Below, piece after piece: positions 1 through 7,203 of a DNA stretch of 11,671 nucleotides; position 1 is the stretch's first letter; the number at the start of each line of letters is the position of its first letter. Both the position numbers and the translations under genes were made by a program. The notes beneath the pieces are model-generated. The model was not told the origin of the DNA. It saw only the letters and a list, made by a program, of their open reading frames with translations, and ran no database searches. This DNA comes from CAYPXN01 sp964414715 (GTDB lineage: Bacteria > UBA10199 > JADFYH01). The stretch is from the NCBI GenBank assembly GCA_964414715.1, contig CAYPXN010000080.1, positions 1 to 11,671 on the forward strand. The letters run 5' to 3'.

Positions 1-626
1 AAACTGAAGCAGTGGTGATTGGTCTCGATGAGCCAACAATTCCCCAAATTCATGTTTCACCCCAAGAAATTCCCGCGGGTACGGCGACAGCAAGAGAAGT
101 TCATATTGATGTGGATAGCACAACTCCTCCGGGGCGTTATAACATCACGTTTTATTTGCATACTTCGCGTACTCAGCGATTTATCACTTTTCAACATACG
201 GTGACAGCTCCTGCTAGTGCGGGAACTCGTGGCGGTGGAACTCCTGGCGGTGGAACTCCTGGCGGTGGAACTCCTGGCGGTGGAACTCCGGGTGGTGGAA
301 CTCCGGGTGGTGGAAGTTTAGGGGGCGCTGCATCGGGTAGAACGCCGCCTCCTTCTGCGCCTGCGGCGGAAGGAGTACCTACAGACCCAACAGATCATAG
401 TGGAACATCTGGATTACAAGTGCCGGGCCTGACAAACGGTAATAACTCTTCATCTTTGAGCGGTAAAGTAGGAGAATTTAGTGATCGAGTGAAGGATTCT
501 AGAGATACATCCTGTTCTTTGTCTTTTTCGAATTCATCTCAATCTTCCTCTTCTTGGATATTCCTGCTTCTCATGTGGACTGTGATGGTCGGGTTTGGAA
601 AATTAAAAACAGTTTCAAAAAGTTAA
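1..626 (+). CDS. C-terminal part of a Gly-rich surface protein with possible sorting tail (5' truncated)
   Basis: The frame is open to the left edge, so the start lies outside the window; the GTG at 12 is only the first internal candidate. About 70 residues of beta-rich sequence, perhaps the end of an Ig-like or other beta-sandwich domain, are followed by a linker of GGGTP repeats (residues about 74-102 counted from the GTG) and then Pro-, Ser- and Asn-rich low-complexity sequence. The C-terminus has a Cys (about residue 168), a Ser-rich spacer, a hydrophobic stretch WIFLLLMWTVMVGFG and a basic tail with four Lys. That order resembles MYXO-CTERM-type sorting tails, in which a Cys precedes a membrane helix and a basic end. 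The simpler reading is a plain C-terminal membrane anchor. A strong terminator follows. The protein family is not recognised; the function is unknown, probably cell-surface or envelope. Confidence 0.7.
   Translation, partial: TEAVVIGLDEPTIPQIHVSPQEIPAGTATAREVHIDVDSTTPPGRYNITFYLHTSRTQRFITFQHTVTAPASAGTRGGGTPGGGTPGGGTPGGGTPGGGTPGGGSLGGAASGRTPPPSAPAAEGVPTDPTDHSGTSGLQVPGLTNGNNSSSLSGKVGEFSDRVKDSRDTSCSLSFSNSSQSSSSWIFLLLMWTVMVGFGKLKTVSKS
231..320 (+). repeat. 15-bp in-frame tandem repeat encoding Gly-Gly-Gly-Thr-Pro
   Basis: Five 15-bp units, based on ggcggtggaactcct, run in direct succession, and a degenerate sixth ends in gggggc-type sequence. The first three units are identical. Units four and five carry the synonymous changes ccg and ggt. 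The unit length keeps the reading frame and encodes a flexible GGGTP linker. The near-identity of adjacent units suggests recent slippage expansion, so copy number may vary between strains. Confidence 0.9.
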
Positions 627-653
627 TTTGATAAAAAAGATGGAATTCTTATC

Positions 654-692
654 AAAAGCCTTCTCTATCCTTTAGAGAGGGCTTTTGTTTTG
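654..692 (+). terminator. Rho-independent terminator after the surface-protein gene
   Basis: The left arm aaaagccttctct (654-666) pairs with agagagggctttt (674-686) through 13 positions including one G-U pair, around a 7-nt loop. The right arm ends in a T-run continued by gtttt. It lies 28 bp after the stop codon. The A-rich left flank means it may also work weakly in reverse. Confidence 0.9.
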
Positions 693-745
693 GGTCTTCA
701 TTTCGAGGTTTACCACTCCTATATATTTGGTTTAAGTTAAGAATT

Positions 746-2131
746 ATGCTCATCGATAGCCATGCCCATTTGAATTTTAAGGAATATTCCTCTCCCGATG
801 AAATCGGCCAATTGCTGGATCGAGCCCGTGAACAAGGGGTCGATACTATTATTAATATTGGTGGGGGAGAGGCTTACGAAGGAAATCTCAAAGCAATTGA
901 AGTTGCCAATCAATATCCTCATGTTTATGCCACGGTAGGGATTCATCCTCATGATGCGAAGATTGTGACGGATGAAATGGTGGAAGATCTTCGCAAGCTC
1001 AGTCAAGATCCGCGTGTGGTAGCCATCGGCGAAGTAGGACTCGATTTCTTCTATAACAATTCGGATCCTCAGATTCAGGAAGAAGCCTTTCGGAAAATGA
1101 TTCGTTTGGCGCGCGAAGTAAAACTCCCGCTTTCGATTCATGTGCGCGATGCTTATGATCGTCTTTATCAAATCATGGAAGAAGAAAAGGCCTTCGAGTG
1201 TGGTGGGGTGATTCATTGCTTTTCAGGTGATTGGGTATTTGCCCAGAAGATGATCGATAATAAGTTTTATATCTCTTTCTCGGGAATCATCACCTTTAAA
1301 AAATCCACAGAGCTTCGTGAAGTTGTTAAAAAAGTTCCGACAGAATACATCCTGGTTGAAACTGATGCGCCGTATCTTACGCCCGAACCTTTTCGCGGAA
1401 AAAAGAATGAGCCTGCCTATGTAAGAAAAGTGGCCGAGAAAATTGCCGAAATTAAAGGGCTTACTCTGGAAGATGTGGCTCGCGTGACCACGCTGAATGC
1501 GCGCAGTTTGTTTCGTTTGGGTGGAATAGAGCAAGAAGTAAAAATTGCCTACCGTATTCGCAATTCACTCTACTTGAATATTACCAATGTTTGCACCTTG
1601 GCCTGTGTGTTTTGTCCAAAGTTCAGCACTTTTGAAGTGAAAGGTTATTATTTGCGTTTACCCAAAGCCCCCGGTTTCGATGAAGTCGTGGCGGCGATGG
1701 GTGATTTTTCGGATGTGGATGAAGTCGTGTTTTGTGGATTTGGAGAATCGACTCAACGATTAGATTTATTGAAACAGCTTGCCGTATTTGCTCATGAAAA
1801 GGGAAAAAAAGTCAGGTTAGATACCGATGGTTTGGGAAATCTTATTCATGGTCGTGATATTTTACCGGAACTCAAAGGTTTGATTGATGCAGTGTCCGTT
1901 TCTCTCAATGCCCCGGATGCAGAAACTTATGCGAGGATTTGTCCTTCGCGTTTCAAAGAAAAAGCCTATCCTTATGTGAAGGAATTTATCAAAGAGGCGA
2001 AGGATTACATTCCGGATGTGACGGCTTCGGTGGTGGGTGTGCCGGGTTTGGATGTGGAAAAATGCAAAAAAATTGTGGAAGATGAACTCGGTGTAAAATT
2101 TCGTTTGAGAGAATACAATCAGGTGGGCTGA
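746..2131 (+). CDS. TatD-family metal-dependent DNase fused to a radical SAM domain
   Basis: The protein has 461 residues in two domains. Residues 1-258 form a complete TatD hydrolase: HAH motif H6/H8, metal ligand E96 in GEVGLDFF, H132 in HVRDA, H157 in HCFSG, and D207 in ETDAPYL. TatD enzymes are Mg-dependent 3'-5' exonucleases of the amidohydrolase fold, linked to DNA repair and quality control. Residues about 270-461 are a short radical SAM domain with the CX3CX2C cluster site C283/C287/C290, which binds a 4Fe-4S cluster, and a glycine-rich CGFGE segment (330-334) at the SAM-binding strand. TatD-linked radical SAM proteins are a known but uncharacterised family, seen either fused or adjacent. 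The substrate of the radical SAM half is unknown. The ATG at 746 is chosen because the TatD domain begins immediately (MLIDSHAHL); no good Shine-Dalgarno is visible. The gene appears monocistronic, with a terminator upstream and a convergent gene downstream. Confidence 0.93.
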   Translation: MLIDSHAHLNFKEYSSPDEIGQLLDRAREQGVDTIINIGGGEAYEGNLKAIEVANQYPHVYATVGIHPHDAKIVTDEMVEDLRKLSQDPRVVAIGEVGLDFFYNNSDPQIQEEAFRKMIRLAREVKLPLSIHVRDAYDRLYQIMEEEKAFECGGVIHCFSGDWVFAQKMIDNKFYISFSGIITFKKSTELREVVKKVPTEYILVETDAPYLTPEPFRGKKNEPAYVRKVAEKIAEIKGLTLEDVARVTTLNARSLFRLGGIEQEVKIAYRIRNSLYLNITNVCTLACVFCPKFSTFEVKGYYLRLPKAPGFDEVVAAMGDFSDVDEVVFCGFGESTQRLDLLKQLAVFAHEKGKKVRLDTDGLGNLIHGRDILPELKGLIDAVSVSLNAPDAETYARICPSRFKEKAYPYVKEFIKEAKDYIPDVTASVVGVPGLDVEKCKKIVEDELGVKFRLREYNQVG

Positions 2132-2138
2132 AAATTTA

Positions 2139-2214
2139 TGTCGTCGCGAGCGGAGCGTGGCGACCCCGTGAGTACACTCGCGGGATTGCCACGCCCTATG
2201 GGCTCGCAATGACA
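2139..2214. repeat. Palindromic intergenic repeat element
   Basis: This is an imperfect inverted repeat of about 76 bp. The left arm starts tgtcgtcgcgagcggagcg and the right arm ends gggctcgcaatgaca, and they pair over about 33 positions with a 4-nt size difference. It is much more GC-rich than its surroundings. It fills the gap between two convergent genes, beginning 8 bp after the tatD-fusion stop. This sequence type (gtcattgcgag...gcgtggcaatcccg) resembles dispersed palindromic repeats seen in many copies in some bacterial genomes. RNA from either strand would fold into a long hairpin, so it may also end or stabilise both transcripts. No U-tract is visible. Confidence 0.75.
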
Positions 2215-2221
2215 AGTCTTA

Positions 2222-2608
2222 TTACTTACCAAAAGCCAACATCAATAAAATCACCAAATTTGCAACGGGCACGAAAAAGAGAATTCCCTGCCAGGCAGGA
2301 CGTCCACGTCTTTTACAGATTTCCATCCAGATTAAGGCAAAGATTACAATGTTGACGATGGGAATCAGCATGAGAACAATCCACCAAATAGGTTTTCCTG
2401 CAAGTTGCAACAAGAAAACAAGATTGGCGATGGGAATAATCGACATCAAAAAAGCCTGACCAAAAGGCTGGCCAAGTTTTTCTCCGATCTTCGCCAGACA
2501 AAAGGCGAAGAATACATAAACCGCTAGATAAGTAATCAGTATGCCGATGCCCAGGCCTGCGCCGACAGCCGGGTTCATCTGCAACTGTTGCATTTGTTCA
2601 GGTGTCAT
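2222..2608 (-). CDS. Small multi-pass membrane protein, DUF5684-like
   Basis: The protein has 128 residues from the ATG at 2608 (MTPEQMQQLQMNP), which is preceded by a strong GGGAGG at suitable spacing. A start 45 bp further upstream is open but lacks such a site. After a short Gln/Met-rich N-terminus there are about four hydrophobic segments: residues about 15-37, 50-66, 72-92 and 105-125. The pattern AGKPIWWIVLMLIPIVNIVI, a basic segment (KRRGRPAW), and then a second FxPVANLVI fits the DUF5684 family of small membrane proteins, whose function is unknown. The two P-[IV]-x-N motifs suggest an internal duplication. It is divergent from phoB and convergent with the TatD fusion, so it is probably transcribed alone. 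Inner-membrane location is inferred. Confidence 0.8.
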   Translation of the reverse strand: MTPEQMQQLQMNPAVGAGLGIGILITYLAVYVFFAFCLAKIGEKLGQPFGQAFLMSIIPIANLVFLLQLAGKPIWWIVLMLIPIVNIVIFALIWMEICKRRGRPAWQGILFFVPVANLVILLMLAFGK

Positions 2609-2641
2609 AACCCTACCTCCCTTATTTATGAATGTGCTGAG

Positions 2642-2671
2642 TTGCACACCCAAGATAAGAATTTTTATAAC
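2642..2671 (+). promoter_or_regulatory. Possible sigma70-like promoter for phoB-phoR
   Basis: TTGCAC (2642-2647) and TATAAC (2666-2671) are separated by 18 bp, upstream of the response-regulator gene. The match is moderate and the region is AT-rich, where such matches arise easily. No convincing Pho box is seen here. Confidence 0.35.
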
Positions 2672-2726
2672 ATATTTTTTCTTGAGAATAGAGGATTTAT
2701 TTTTAGAAGTAATTGATGCAGAGTGA

Positions 2727-2752
2727 CAAGAAGGCTCAAAAGAGCCTTCTTG
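2727..2752 (+). other. Perfect hairpin in the phoB 5' leader
   Basis: An 11-bp perfect stem, caagaaggctc paired with gagccttcttg, has an AAAA loop. It lies 36 bp before the phoB start. The downstream sequence (ctttgaagtctt) is only weakly T-rich and the minus-strand side has no U-tract, so it is not a clear terminator. It may be a partial attenuator, an mRNA-stabilising element or a remnant terminator. Confidence 0.5.
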
Positions 2753-2787
2753 CTTTGAAGTCTTCTTTCCATTATGAAGGGAAAATC

Positions 2788-3477
2788 ATGAAGCCCAGTA
2801 TTCTAATTATTGAAGACGAGAAGGACTTGGCCCAATTGGTGTCCTACAATTTGGAGCAGGAAGGATTTCGTGTCAAAACCGAATCCAATGGGAACGATGG
2901 CTACGAACGGGTTGTAAAAGATTTGCCTGATTTGATTTTGCTTGATTTGATGCTTCCCAAAATGAGTGGTTTGGAAGTTTGCCGAATGATTCGTTCGAAC
3001 TCAAAAACGAAAGCCATTCCCATTATTATGTTAACCGCCAAGGGGGAAGAGATCGATCGTGTGGTAGGTTTTGAAATGGGGGCGGATGATTATATTGTAA
3101 AACCATTTAGTCCTCGTGAACTTGTTTTGAGAGTAAAAGCAATTTTGAAACGAAGTAAAGCTGAGAACGAGTCATCTGAAGAAGGGCCTTCGTTACAATT
3201 TGAAGGAATCCATCTTGATCCGAATCAGCATCGTGTATGGGTGAATAAAAAGGAAGTCATTTTAACAGCTACAGAATTCAAGCTTTTGGAATATATTTTA
3301 AAAAGTGCGGGTCGAGTCCTAACCCGCGACATTTTATTGGATAAAGTCTGGGGTTATGATGTGGCGGTAACCACTCGCACGATAGATACCCACGTGAAAC
3401 GTCTTCGTGAAAAATTGGGCAAAGCGGGAGATGTGATTGAGACGGTGCGCGGTGTAGGATATCGATTGAAACAATAG
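2788..3477 (+). CDS. phoB: PhoB-like OmpR-family response regulator
   Basis: The protein has 229 residues. The receiver domain (1-120) has acidic residues E9/D10, phospho-acceptor D53 in LLDLMLP, T83 and K105 (VKP). A winged-helix DNA-binding domain follows (about 130-229), with TATEFKLLEYIL, the recognition-helix region TTRTIDTHVKRLREKLG and the terminal wing VRGVGYRL. Length and sequence fit PhoB, which activates phosphate-starvation genes when phosphorylated by PhoR. The ATG at 2788 is chosen because it has aaggga at good spacing and begins the conserved MKPSILIIEDE. The longer frame from 2713 would translate the leader hairpin. One base separates its stop from phoR. Related OmpR-family regulators are hard to separate by eye, so assignment to phosphate sensing is probable rather than proven. 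The neighbouring sulfate operon leaves another signal possible. Confidence 0.88.
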   Translation: MKPSILIIEDEKDLAQLVSYNLEQEGFRVKTESNGNDGYERVVKDLPDLILLDLMLPKMSGLEVCRMIRSNSKTKAIPIIMLTAKGEEIDRVVGFEMGADDYIVKPFSPRELVLRVKAILKRSKAENESSEEGPSLQFEGIHLDPNQHRVWVNKKEVILTATEFKLLEYILKSAGRVLTRDILLDKVWGYDVAVTTRTIDTHVKRLREKLGKAGDVIETVRGVGYRLKQ

Positions 3478-3478
3478 C

Positions 3479-5242
3479 ATGCGATCAAAAATCTTCTGGA
3501 AATTTTATTTTGCCTTTTTGTTTCTTCTCTGTATTTCCCTTTTTTCGAGTTATTTATATCTTCGTTCCCACCTTGCGGAAACAAGTATTCATGAAACTGC
3601 CAAGTCTCTTGACCAGATATTGTCTTTGGTTGAAAAAAGTATTGAAGAACAAAAAATATCTCATTGGAACATCGAAGAGTTGGAACCTTTGATTGATCAT
3701 TTGGCGCAGGGTGCTGAATATCGAATTACCGTGATCAATGCCCAAGGAAAAGTGTTGGCAGATTCGGAGGTGAGTGGGCAAAAACTTTTTGAACTCGAGA
3801 ATCATGCAGGTCGTCCTGAAGTGAAGGAAGCTTTGCAAAATGGTTGGGGGCAGTCTCAAAGGTATTCCACCAGTGTGCAGAAAGACATGCTTTATGTGGC
3901 GCGCCCTTTTCAGGAAGGGGTTTTGCGTATCTCGATGCCACTGACCTATTTGACCCAATCTTTAGTAAAATTAAGATCGATTCTTTTCTATGGGCTATTG
4001 TGGGGTGGATTGTTTTCAGCCTTGTTAAGTTTATGGGTCGCACGCCGTTTTTCAAAACCTTTAAGAGAATTGACTCGGGCAGCGGAAGCGATGACCCATG
4101 AAAACTTTCAGGTCCGAGTTCGGGTTCGGGGAGATGATGAGCTCGCAAAGCTTGCCAAAAGTTTTAATCAACTTTCCATGATTTTGGGGGACTTGGTTCA
4201 AAAACTTTCCGAGGAAAAAAAACAGCTCCGGACCACTTTGGATAGCATGGTGGAAGGGGTGATAGTCCTGGATGCCACGGGCAAGATTATTATTTCCAAT
4301 CCCGCCTTTCGTCAGATGTTTGATTTTCATCATGCACCGGAAGGTTATACTCCCATAGAACTTTTCCGAAATGCAGATTTGCAGGAAATTGTCGATTCGA
4401 TTATTTCCGGTAAAGAATGTAAAAATTGTGAAATTCAAATTCAAAGGGAAAACCTGCAATATTTTATGGTGCAGGGAGCGCCTTTTGTTTCAGAAGGTGA
4501 AACCGAGGGAAGTGTGCTGGTTTTTTACGATATTACCTCCTTGCGACGTTTGGAAAATGTAAGAAAGGATTTTGTTGCGAATGTTTCCCATGAATTAAAA
4601 ACGCCTCTTACCGCCATCAAAGGTTATTCTGAAACTTTATTGAGTGGGGCAATTCATGATGAGGCAAATGCCTTCAAGTTTCTAAAGATTATCGATCAGC
4701 ATGCCAACCGATTGAATGATATTGTTCATGACTTGTTGGATCTTTCCAAAATTGAATCGAATCAATATTCTCTGCATTTGGTAAAAGGGGAGATAGCACC
4801 CTTGCTGGAAGATTTGAAATCTACTTTTGAAAAAAGTCTTTTTGCAAAAAAGATTGAATTCCAAATTTCTACAAATGGGGTGCATGACATTTATGCAGAT
4901 TTGAGTGCCCTCAGGCAAATTTTGAGTAATTTGTTGGACAACGCAATCAAATACTCCCAGGAAAATGGAAAAATTTACCTTGAGATCAAAGCAGAAAAAG
5001 ACGCCATCGTTTTTATAGTCAAAGATACCGGCATGGGTATCCCTCCCGAACATCTTCCCAGAATATTCGAACGTTTTTATCGTGTAGATCCCTCCCGTTC
5101 GCGTCAAATGGGAGGAACAGGCTTGGGCCTTTCCATTGTGAAACACCTGGTTCAGCTTCACGGAGGAGAAGTTTGGGCTGAAAGTGAAATGGGCAAGGGA
5201 AGCGAATTTGGTTTCACTATTCCTCAAATGGGATTGGTTTGA
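3479..5242 (+). CDS. phoR: PhoR-like membrane sensor histidine kinase
   Basis: The protein has 587 residues. TM1 is about 9-28. An extracytoplasmic sensor region (30-167) contains a PAS-like segment YRITVINAQGKVLADSE. TM2 is about 168-187. Then come HAMP (188-240), a cytoplasmic PAS domain (about 250-355), a HisKA domain with phospho-acceptor H371 in FVANVSHELKTPLTAIKGY, and an ATPase domain with the N box around N488 (NLLDNAIKYS), D516 in DTGMGIP, the F box FERFYRV and GGTGLGLSIVKHL. The order TM-sensor-TM-HAMP-PAS-kinase matches PhoR/WalK-type kinases with a large outside domain, unlike E. coli PhoR, which lacks one. It should autophosphorylate and pass phosphate to the upstream regulator, with which it is surely cotranscribed. 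Its last 19 bp overlap the end of the convergent cysA. The exact stimulus cannot be read from the sequence. Confidence 0.9.
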   Translation: MRSKIFWKFYFAFLFLLCISLFSSYLYLRSHLAETSIHETAKSLDQILSLVEKSIEEQKISHWNIEELEPLIDHLAQGAEYRITVINAQGKVLADSEVSGQKLFELENHAGRPEVKEALQNGWGQSQRYSTSVQKDMLYVARPFQEGVLRISMPLTYLTQSLVKLRSILFYGLLWGGLFSALLSLWVARRFSKPLRELTRAAEAMTHENFQVRVRVRGDDELAKLAKSFNQLSMILGDLVQKLSEEKKQLRTTLDSMVEGVIVLDATGKIIISNPAFRQMFDFHHAPEGYTPIELFRNADLQEIVDSIISGKECKNCEIQIQRENLQYFMVQGAPFVSEGETEGSVLVFYDITSLRRLENVRKDFVANVSHELKTPLTAIKGYSETLLSGAIHDEANAFKFLKIIDQHANRLNDIVHDLLDLSKIESNQYSLHLVKGEIAPLLEDLKSTFEKSLFAKKIEFQISTNGVHDIYADLSALRQILSNLLDNAIKYSQENGKIYLEIKAEKDAIVFIVKDTGMGIPPEHLPRIFERFYRVDPSRSRQMGGTGLGLSIVKHLVQLHGGEVWAESEMGKGSEFGFTIPQMGLV

Positions 5243-6300
5243 ATACTATCACCGTCTTTGGAGTAAACGTGTGAATTGGTGATTGAAATGTGGACGGTTT
5301 TACCCACTTCAAACTGGCTGTGCCTTGCGACCCCTCTGGGAAGAATTGCCTGAATGATGTGTTCGGGGTCGAGTTCAATTTCGAAGCTTTCCAAGGCTCC
5401 CAAAAATAGCACTGATCGAATCAGTGCGGGAATAGTCCCTTTTTCTGCCTCGGAAGACACATAAATTTCGTTGGGTCTGAACACAACGGTTGCACGACTC
5501 TTTTCAGCAAGTTGGGGAGTATTGAATTCAAGCGGTCCCCATTTCAACTTTTGATTTTCCACGACACCTTCAATCCGGTTGGTTTCTCCCACAAAGCTTG
5601 CCACAAATTCATTGGCAGGATTTTCAAAAATAGTTCGCGGGTTTCCGGCTTGGACAATTTCTCCTTGATTCATGATGACGATGTGATCTGCCAGCTCGAG
5701 TGCCTCTTCCTGATCATGAGTGACAAAAATACTTGTGAGATTCATTTCTTCATGGAGTTTTCTCAGCCAGCGTCGCAACTCTTTGCGCACTTTTGCATCG
5801 AGTGCTCCAAAAGGTTCATCGAGTAACAAGACAGAAGGCTCAACGGCAAGAGCACGTGCCAGAGCGATACGCTGGCGTTGTCCTCCCGAAAGTTGTGAAG
5901 GGTAGCGCGAAGCAAGATTTTCCAATTGAACTAATCGTAGAAGCTCAAGAACTTTTTCACGAATTTTATCCGTAGATAAACGGTATTTGCGGGGTCTTAC
6001 CTTGAGTCCGAAGGCTACATTTTCAAATACAGTCATGTGACGAAACAGGGCATAGTGTTGGAATACAAAGCCTACACGTCGATCCCGAGGATTTTGATAA
6101 GTAGTGTCTTCGTTATCCATCAGGATGACACCACTGTCAGGTACTTCGAGTCCGGCAATAATTCGAAGAAGGGTAGTTTTGCCGGATCCAGAAGGACCGA
6201 CTAAAGCAACAAGATCCCCTTTTTTTACTTCGAGGTTGATATTCTGAAGGACTTTAAAATTTCCGAATTTTTTTTCAATACTGCATGCTTCAATACTCAT
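5224..6300 (-). CDS. cysA: Sulfate/thiosulfate ABC importer ATPase CysA
   Basis: The protein has 358 residues. The ABC domain has Walker A GPSGSGKT (35-42), Q-loop Q81 in FQHYALF, signature LSGGQ (137-141), Walker B LLLDE (158-162), D-loop GALD and switch H195 in VTHD. A C-terminal regulatory TOBE-type region (about 240-358) contains VVFRPNEIYV. Length and sequence fit the CysA type, which hydrolyses ATP to drive sulfate import through CysT/CysW. The start is set by AAGGAG 6 bp before the ATG at 6300. It is the last gene of the operon, 9 bp after cysW. No terminator is visible after the stop, where the gene runs 19 bp into the 3' end of phoR. Confidence 0.95.
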   Translation of the reverse strand: MSIEACSIEKKFGNFKVLQNINLEVKKGDLVALVGPSGSGKTTLLRIIAGLEVPDSGVILMDNEDTTYQNPRDRRVGFVFQHYALFRHMTVFENVAFGLKVRPRKYRLSTDKIREKVLELLRLVQLENLASRYPSQLSGGQRQRIALARALAVEPSVLLLDEPFGALDAKVRKELRRWLRKLHEEMNLTSIFVTHDQEEALELADHIVIMNQGEIVQAGNPRTIFENPANEFVASFVGETNRIEGVVENQKLKWGPLEFNTPQLAEKSRATVVFRPNEIYVSSEAEKGTIPALIRSVLFLGALESFEIELDPEHIIQAILPRGVARHSQFEVGKTVHISITNSHVYSKDGDSIQTNPI

Positions 6301-6309
6301 ATGTACTCC

Positions 6310-7203
6310 TTAGTGTCTGAGAGAACGGAAAGATCCGCTCGTTTCATCTTTTACTTTGTGTTCTAAAATTGTTTTTAAAATGAGAGTTAAGATGGCTAGA
6401 AATGCGAGAATGGAAGCGACTGCAAACGCCCCTGAAAAATCGTATTCGTTATAAAGAATTTCTACATGCAGTGGAAGTGTGTCCGTTTTCCCACGGATAT
6501 GACCTGAAACGACAGAGACAGCTCCAAATTCTCCCATGGCACGTGCATTACAAAGGATGATTCCGTAAAGAAGACCCCATTTGATATTGGGAAGAGTCAC
6601 CCGAAAAAAAGTTTGTAAAGAAGAAGCTCCCAATACTCTCGCAGCTTCTTCTTCCTCTTTTCCCTGGCTTTCCATGAGGGGAATCAGCTCACGTGCAATA
6701 AAAGGAAAAGTGACAAACAGGGTGGCAAGTACAATTCCAATGGGAGTGAAAATGATTTTGAAGTCATGATCAGAAAGCCAGGGCCCCAACCAGCCTTGAA
6801 GTCCGAAGAGAAGGACGAAGATCATCCCCGCAATTACCGGAGATACGGCAAAAGGAAGATCGATGAGCGTAATGAGAATGTTTTTTCCTTTAAATTGGAA
6901 TTTGGAAATGAGCCATGCTGCAAAAACTCCGAAAACAAGATTAAATGAAACGGAAACAGCGGCAGCAATCAAGGTAAGCTTGATGGCATCCAATGCATCC
7001 GGGGAGCTGATGGCCGCCCAATAAACTTCAAATCCTTTTCGAAGTGCTTCCACCAATACGGCGAGGAGAGGAATAAAAAGAAAAAGAATGAGTACGGATA
7101 CAGCGAGCAATGTAAGAAAGGAACGAACCCATAATGTTTCTTTTTCAGCAATGGATTTGATTCTCAGTGTTCGTTGAATTTCCCTTAAGTGCACATTTTT
7201 CAT
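6310..7203 (-). CDS. cysW: Sulfate ABC importer permease CysW
   Basis: The protein has 297 residues and about six membrane helices. A cytoplasmic N-terminus is followed by TM1 at about 28-52. The binding-protein-dependent permease EAA loop, EEEAARVLGASSLQTFFRVTLP (about 180-202), docks on CysA. The segment IDLPFAVSPVIAGMIFVLLFG is typical of CysW. It forms the channel heterodimer with CysT. The ATG at 7203 has GGAGG upstream, and its first bases overlap the cysT stop by 4 bp (ATGA), indicating translational coupling. Confidence 0.95.
   Translation of the reverse strand: MKNVHLREIQRTLRIKSIAEKETLWVRSFLTLLAVSVLILFLFIPLLAVLVEALRKGFEVYWAAISSPDALDAIKLTLIAAAVSVSFNLVFGVFAAWLISKFQFKGKNILITLIDLPFAVSPVIAGMIFVLLFGLQGWLGPWLSDHDFKIIFTPIGIVLATLFVTFPFIARELIPLMESQGKEEEEAARVLGASSLQTFFRVTLPNIKWGLLYGIILCNARAMGEFGAVSVVSGHIRGKTDTLPLHVEILYNEYDFSGAFAVASILAFLAILTLILKTILEHKVKDETSGSFRSLRH

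Noticed and set aside
231..320. CRISPR-like array
   Set aside because: The units are contiguous with no spacers, and they encode an in-frame Gly-rich linker.
737..1216. 159-codon minus-strand ORF opposite the TatD domain
   Set aside because: It lies fully within conserved TatD coding sequence on the other strand, with no domain or ribosome binding site.
2609..2653. Longer start for the DUF5684-like protein
   Set aside because: Strong GGGAGG is placed for the ATG at 2608; the extra 15 residues overlap that site and look non-conserved.
2727..2752. Rho-independent terminator ahead of phoB
   Set aside because: The stem is perfect but there is no proper U-tract on either side, so it is kept only as a hairpin of unknown role.
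2713..2787. Upstream in-frame start extending the response regulator by 25 residues
   Set aside because: The extension translates a perfect hairpin. The ATG at 2788 has a good ribosome binding site and begins the conserved receiver domain.
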